This document shows, in pieces, positions 59,160 to 64,000 of a stretch of 64,000 nt of DNA. Positions within the stretch are counted from its first letter, which is position 1, and each line of letters opens with the position of its first letter. The notes under the pieces were generated by a model. That model worked only from the letters and a program-made list of their open reading frames with translations. It had not been told where the DNA came from and made no database searches. The DNA comes from Imbricaverruca yamaguchii (Eukaryota > Arthropoda > Thecostraca > Neoverrucidae), in contig JAOTOL010001545.1 of the NCBI GenBank assembly GCA_034440575.1, forward strand, positions 1,039,501 to 1,103,500, in the 5' to 3' direction. The position numbers were made by a program, and so were the translations under genes.

Positions 59160-60734
59160 TGGACCGGCTGGCAAAGACGGCAGGGAACGGCGTGGCGGAC
59201 AGTCAGATACGAGGTGCTGGACGGCCGGCCGCCGGCAGTGGCGGCTCCCTGAAGTCCCGCAAATCAGCAGCAAACCTCGCCGCCGCGCGTTTCGGAGCGA
59301 CGCCGCCGTGCCGTATTATCTCCGGGGATGCGTCGCATGATCCTCGGGGCCGTTTCGCATGATGCCCATGGCTTTCGCATGGTTCACACGGCTGTTTCGC
59401 ATGACCTCGCGGCTGTGTCGGATGGTCTCACACCAGGGTAGGATGGCCCCCGGCTGTGTGGGACGCCTGGGGACGATTCACGTGGGGCTGGACAGACCGG
59501 CTTTGCCGACGTGTGTGGCCGGGATCGCTAGCTGGCCGCTCTGCGCCGCCGCGGGGCGTGCAGTCACGTGGTCGGTGTGCAGAATGTCGCCACGGTGACC
59601 TCTGTCGTTGCACTTCACCGGCGCGCTCGCTGCTGTCTCAGCCGCCGGGCGTCCTGCGCCCCTCGTCGAGTCATGGCCGCACTGCTAACTGTGAGTAACG
59701 CTGTCGCTGTAGCGCGCCGAGTCGGTCGCGATCACGCTGCGCGGCGCAACTAATCTCGACGTTGCGGCGCGCGTCGAGCGGGCCGTGACGGCGACGCGCG
59801 CACGTCACGGAGCGACGTGTGCGGTCCGCTCGACGCGCCGCCCACGTCTCGCTCGTGCTTGCTGTTTGGTGTACGCTGCGCCGCTCGGCGGCAGCGCCTA
59901 GTCCGTGCACGAGGCTGCGGTGGGCGAGCGCCCGCCCGGTCAGTCGACGAGGAGGCTGCGGCGCGGCGACTGTCTCGCGAGGTGGGCTCGTGTCCGTGCG
60001 GCGCCCCGCCTCCGCAGGCTATGTACAGGGGCGGCGATCTGGCGCTCTTTTGACGCGCCGGCTGTTGCTGTTAGATGTGTACGGGAATACACTGGCGTTT
60101 CCCTTGCGTCGACTTTGTGCAAGATAGCGGTCGCGTTGCTCCGGGTCGTCAGCGGTCGCACTCTGGCGCGTGCTATTTTCAGCTAAAAGTCGACGAAATG
60201 GTTTGTGGTTTTCATTATTCCCGATAACACCAGCGGGAAGACGGCAGCCATCCCGCTTCACGGCACAACAGCGCTGGTAAGCAACGCCGGGAATGATTGG
60301 CATGGCAGACCGCAGAGCGCAAAACACCCGACAACCAAATGTCCCCGATTTCGATTGCACTCGCTAAACGGAACCAATTGTCAACATCGCCATACAACTC
60401 CACATGGAAGCACAAATGTAGGAAGCAGCCGCTGGAACATGAACTTCGAATGATGCATACCATATGGTGTGAAAATGAACTTATCGAAAATCTGAGCATA
60501 ATAAGGATCACCATTTATATGTCAAACGCGCATAAGTGCAAATATTTTGTATACTGCATACCCACTTTTCAAGAGTTCGTGCTGGGGCGCTGTATGATCA
60601 AGGCAAGTGGGCCATCAAGCCCAAATAACGAACAGACGGTCAACACCACGACCTAACAACTAGGTCGTGGTGCCTAGTTGTTAGGCACCGAAGACGAGGT
60701 GCCTAACAACTAATTCCCCGACGACCGTAATAAA
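59160..60734 (+). other. Probable WDR37 3' UTR and CpG-rich downstream DNA
   Basis: AATAAA at 60729-60734 is the first canonical poly(A) hexamer I see after the stop codon and would give a 1.6-kb 3' UTR. The stretch at 59.70-60.05 kb is strongly CpG-rich (many CGCG) and could instead be an independent island. The short frames there show no domain. Confidence 0.4.
60644..60716. repeat. Overlapping perfect hairpins
   Basis: Hairpin 1: CACCACGACCTA, loop ACAAC, TAGGTCGTGGTG (12-bp stem). Hairpin 2 overlaps it: GGTGCCTA, loop GTTGT, TAGGCACC (8-bp stem). A third copy of GGTGCCTAACAACTA follows at about 60698-60712. The loop sequence ACAAC/GTTGT is itself inverted between the hairpins. Confidence 0.9.
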
Positions 60735-61104
60735 GTTGAGCTTCATTGTACGCACATGAGTGCCCTTACAACTGCATTCCTCTCCATCCCTGCCACGTGC
60801 CAGGGATACAGCAAAATGGACAACAAAATAGGGTCTCGGCGCGAGAACAAGGTTCGGACAATCGAGCGGCTGAAATCACGACTATCTAACAAGAACGACG
60901 CGACAATTATTTTTCGTGGGCATCCAAATAACCACTCTGCGGCGTCTCCGCTCGCGCGACGGCAAAGCGGACTACCACCACCACCGCACACCCACAGGTC
61001 ACACATCCCAAACGGCACCGGCGTGTGTCGATACAAAGGCCGTAACATCAATAGGGAGACGCCAGAACTTAATACGGCTGCTGGCTTCTGCAGGCGATCC
61101 ACCC

Positions 61105-62112
61105 GGCTGGCCTGACCGCCGGCACATACCGGGCTAGGCAGCAGGCGGTGATGGCTGGCTGACCAGACCGCCGGTGCATACCGGGCTAGGTAGCAGGCGG
61201 TGATGGCTGGCTGGCCTGACCGCCGGTACATACCGGGCTAGGTAGCAGGCGGTGATGCCCGGGTGGCCTGACCGCCGGTACATACCGGGCTAGGTAGCAG
61301 GCGGTGATGGCTGGCTGGCCGGACCGCCGGTGCATACCGGGCTAGGTAGCAGGCGGTGATGCCCGGCTGGCCGGACCGCCGGTACATACCGGGCTAGGTA
61401 GCAGGCGGTGATGCCCGGCTGGCCTGACCGCCGGTACATACCGGGCTAGGTAGCAGGCGGTGATGGCTGGCTGGCCTGACCGCCGGTACATACCGGGCTA
61501 GGTAGCAGGCGGTGATGGCCGGCTGGCCTGACCGCCGGTACATACCGGGCTAGGTAGCAGGCGGTGATGGCTGGCTGGCCTGACCGCCGGTACATACCGG
61601 GCTAGGTAGCAGGCGGTGATGGCCGGCTGGCCTGACCGCCGGTACATACCGGGCTAGGTAGCAGGCGGTGATGCCCGGCTGGCCTGACCGCCGGTACATA
61701 CCGGGCGAGTAATAGGCGGATGCTGGCTGCCTGACCGCCGGTACATACCGGGCTAGGTAGCAGGCGGTGATGCCCGGCTGGCCTGACCGCCGGTACATAC
61801 CGGGCTAGGTAGCAGGCGGTGATGGCTGGCTGGCCTGACCGCCGGTACATACCGGGCTAGGTAGCAGGCGGTGATGGCTGGCTGGCCTGACCGCCGGTAC
61901 ATACCGGGCTAGGTAGCAGGCGGTGATGGCTGGCTGGCCTGACCGCCGGTACATACCGGGCTAGGTAGCAGGCGGTGATGCCCGGCTGGCCTGACCGCCG
62001 GTACATACCGGGCTAGGTAGCAGGCGGTGATGCCCGGCTGGCCGGACCGCCGGTACATACCGGGCTAGGTAGCAGGCGGTGATGCCCGGCTGGCCGGACC
62101 GCCGGTACATAC
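61105..62112. repeat. 52-bp minisatellite array (K)
   Basis: About 19 copies of a 52-bp unit, CTGACCGCCGGTACATACCG then GGCTAGGTAGCAGGCGGTGA then TGCCCGGCTGGC, with two main variants (TGCCCGG or TGGCTGG). On the minus strand each unit ends GGCGGTCAG|GCCAGCC. At the left edge the minus strand leaves the array directly after this boundary into an open frame of about 120 codons (to 60743), which I cannot identify. Confidence 0.95.
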
Positions 62113-62302
62113 CGGGCTCGGTAGCTGGCCCAGGTGGACAACAGGTACATGGCCCAACCGGACAGCAGTGGCAGCTGCTGGCTACACCTATAGCAGGACG
62201 AGGACAGCCAGACAGTAATTGCACTTGAGGCCAACAGCCGGGGCCGCGGCGGCCGCGAAGCGGAAAGCTGCGCCTCACGACGGGTCATCGCAGTCTGACC
62301 AG

Positions 62303-62585
62303 CAGACCAGCTGGTCCTGCGACAGTGCTCAGCTGGTCCTGCGACAGTGTTCAGCTGGTCCTGCGACAGTGTTCAGCTGGTCCTGCGACGTGCTCTGTTG
62401 GTGGCTTGGTCCTGGAAGTGCTCGCTGTCCTGCAGTTTAGCTGGTCCTGCGACAGTGCTCAGATGGTCCTGCGACAGTGCTCAGCTGGTCCTGCGACAGT
62501 GCTCAGCTGGTCCTGCGACAGTGCTCAGCTGGTCCTGCGACAGTGCTCAGCTGGTTCTGCGACAGTGTTCAGCCGGTTATGCGAC
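62303..62585. repeat. 22-bp minisatellite (L)
   Basis: About eleven copies of CTGGTCCTGCGACAGTGCTC-AG, with one internal irregularity at 62385-62435. It lies downstream of the RAB27 stop codon on the minus strand. Confidence 0.94.
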
Positions 62586-62639
62586 AGTCGAAAGATGCCG
62601 TGACTGCACGTCAGTCGGACACCGCGTCGGTGCGCCGAC

Positions 62640-62885
62640 TCTGCGACAGGCGGCCGGTCTGCGACAATGGGCGGCCGGTCTGCGACAGGCGGCCGGTCTG
62701 CGACATGGGCGGTCGGTCTGCGACAGGGCGGTCGGTGCGACAGGCGGCGTGCGACAGGCGGGTTGCGAACTGGGCGGCCGGTCTGCGACAATGGGCGGCC
62801 GGTCTGCGACAGGCGGCCGACTGTGCGACACTGGGCGGCCGGTCTGCGACACTAGGCGGCTGTCTGTCCTGCGACGCCGGCCGGC
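62640..62885. repeat. Short irregular repeat (M)
   Basis: About fifteen irregular copies of GGCGGCCGGTCTGCGACA, spaced 16-21 bp. The shared CTGCGACA suggests kinship with array L next to it. Confidence 0.85.
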
Positions 62886-62896
62886 CGTGGCGGCCA

Positions 62897-63089
62897 TCAG
62901 CAGGCGCAGCGTGTCGGCTCGTCGGGCGTGAGCTGCAGGTGCGCCACGTCTGGCGCCCGGCCGCGCCGGCCCGGCAGGGTGGCCTGGTCGGCGGCCGCCT
63001 CCATCCGCCGCATCACGGCCGACAGCAGCAGGTCGACGGCGGCGCGCACGTTCTGGCCCGTCGCCGCCGACGTCTCGATGTACGGCAGC
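62897..63089 (-). CDS. RAB27-type GTPase, terminal exon
   Basis: The minus-strand exon follows acceptor GTATTGCAG (63090) and ends with TGA at 62897-62899. It encodes 63 residues starting LPYIETSAATGQNVRAAVDL. ETSA is the G5 guanine-binding motif. The following helix (LLLSAVMRRME) and the ending RCAC match RAB27A/B (ETSAANG… and CGC-type ends). The terminal Cys-X-Cys is the double geranylgeranylation site of Rab proteins. RAB27 controls docking and release of secretory granules. The other exons lie beyond the right edge of the window. The gene converges on WDR37. Confidence 0.92.
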
Positions 63090-63090
63090 C

Positions 63091-63445
63091 TGCAATACAG
63101 CGGCTGGTGGCGACAACGTCCCGCAACGCGGCCACTGGTGGCGACAACGTCCCGCAACGCGGCCACTGGTGGCGACAACGTCCTGCAACACGGCCACTGG
63201 TGGCGACAACGTCCTGCAACACGGCCACTGGTGGCGACAACGTCCTGCAACACGGCCACTGGTGGCGACAACGTCCTGCAACGCGGCCACTGGTGGCGAC
63301 AACGTCCTGCAACGCGGCCATGGTGGCGACAACGCGCGCAACGGCCACTGTGGCGACAACGTCCAGCAACGCGGCCACTGGTGGCGACAACGTCCTGCAA
63401 CGCGGCCACTGGTGGTGACGACGTCCTGCAACATGATCACAGGTG
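63091..63445 (-). repeat. 31-bp array at the RAB27 exon acceptor (N)
   Basis: About eleven copies of a 31-bp unit. On the minus strand it reads GTTGCAGGACGTTGTCGCCA then CCAGTGGCC. The first copy, at the exon, reads GTATTGCAG|GCTGCCG. So the TTGCAG|G acceptor core and the adjacent intron are amplified, but little of the exon itself. Confidence 0.93.
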
Positions 63446-63466
63446 GGCATGTTGCAGGACGTCTTT

Positions 63467-63869
63467 GAGATCTCCTCTGAGAGGAGATCTCATCGAGGTC
63501 TTTAAATTTGTCCATGGTCTGGAGAGGGGATACCTTGGGGAAATGTTTGAATTGAATAGAAATGATCCCATTAGAGGTCATCAATTCAAAATTAAAGTTA
63601 ACCCCAGCAGAACAAGGTTAAGGCAAACTTTCTTCACCAACAGGGTAGTAGAACACTGGAACCACTGCCAGAAAACATTGTCAGTAGCAGCATATTGAAC
63701 ATCTTTAAAAACAGCATAGACAATCATTATAAGAATAGAGGGCTTGCTTTTCAGTATTACAGGGAGGGCTGATTTACAGATTTGGTGGGCAACTGGTTCG
63801 TGTGAGTGCAACCAAGAAGGGCCCTTGTGGCTCAAGTTGCACAATCTTATGCTTTATGTCTTTATCTAG
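63467..63869 (+). mobile_element. 5'-truncated LINE fragment inserted in array N
   Basis: A plus-strand copy of the 3' end of the LINE family at 16.9-20.0 kb. It begins RGDLIEVFKFVHGLERGYLGE and continues through FFTNRVVEHWN to a shared 3' UTR (GGGCCCTTGTGGCTCA) ending CTTTATGTCTTTATCT. The 31-bp array resumes at 63870, so the LINE landed inside the array. At the 5' junction GAGATCTCCTC is mirrored by GAGGAGATCTC around a 3-base loop, a small 5' inversion. Confidence 0.92.
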
Positions 63870-64000
63870 GTGGCGACAACGTCCTGCGACGGAGCCATTG
63901 GTAGCGACACCATCCCTGCAACACAGCGGCTGGTGACGACACCACCCACGCAACACGGTCTTCGGTGGCGACACTGTCCCGTAATACGGTCATTAGCCGG
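63870..64000 (-). repeat. Continuation of array N
   Basis: Diverged copies of the 31-bp unit (GGTGGCGACAACGTCCTGCG and variants) to the right of the LINE fragment, running off the window edge. These copies are less alike than those on the exon side. Confidence 0.85.

Noticed and set aside
62303..63445. Possible CRISPR array, from the short regular repeats of 22 and 31 bp
   Set aside because: The units are directly adjacent with no unique spacers, the locus is eukaryotic, and no cas genes are present.

Overview
This is a 64-kb piece of animal nuclear DNA. It has spliced genes with GT-AG introns, tRNA-derived SINEs, CR1/L2-like non-LTR retrotransposon remnants, small terminal-inverted-repeat elements, long dinucleotide tracts and several kilobase-scale minisatellites. 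The recognisable proteins are conserved across animals. GC-rich exons inside AT-rich, SINE-rich non-coding DNA suit a marine invertebrate. A crustacean is my guess, but the sequence does not prove it.

Layout: 1-28 kb has no gene I can name. It holds microsatellites, a 2.8-kb array of a 29-bp unit (9.97-12.78 kb), a 40-bp array (22.2-23.3 kb), SINE copies and a broken LINE on the minus strand (16.9-20.0 kb). A possible terminal exon lies at 28.37 kb. A single-exon, full-length FRA10AC1 homologue lies on the minus strand at 29.9-30.7 kb. 31-40.6 kb is AT-rich and gene-free apart from a TIR element with GAGCCG-rich ends. From 40.96 to 59.16 kb runs a complete WDR37 homologue on the plus strand (nine coding exons, 487 codons plus stop in an unbroken splice-phase chain). 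The last exon of a RAB27-type small GTPase lies on the minus strand at 62.9-63.1 kb, so WDR37 and RAB27 converge.

The most unusual feature is the placement of the minisatellites. Three WDR37 introns have expanded arrays ending exactly at a 3' splice site, and the array units copy the acceptor AG plus the first 27-29 nt of the following exon (exons 5, 7 and 8). The donor side of exon 5 is also amplified, as a 72-bp unit that repeats the last 20 nt of the exon plus the GTAAGT donor. The RAB27 exon acceptor is flanked by a 31-bp array in the same way. The window therefore holds at least five separate arrays anchored on exon edges, with unrelated units. This points to recurrent duplication at splice junctions, not to one satellite spreading. 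Several arrays without a recognised exon contain similar CAG-ended boundaries and may mark undetected exons.

Other points: a TTAA-flanked piggyBac-like miniature element and a SINE with a perfect 14-bp target duplication lie in WDR37 intron 5. Another SINE with a perfect 12-bp duplication sits about 120 bp upstream of the WDR37 start codon. Parts of the longest arrays look like poor consensus sequence (many 1-4 base deletions), so copy numbers are approximate.
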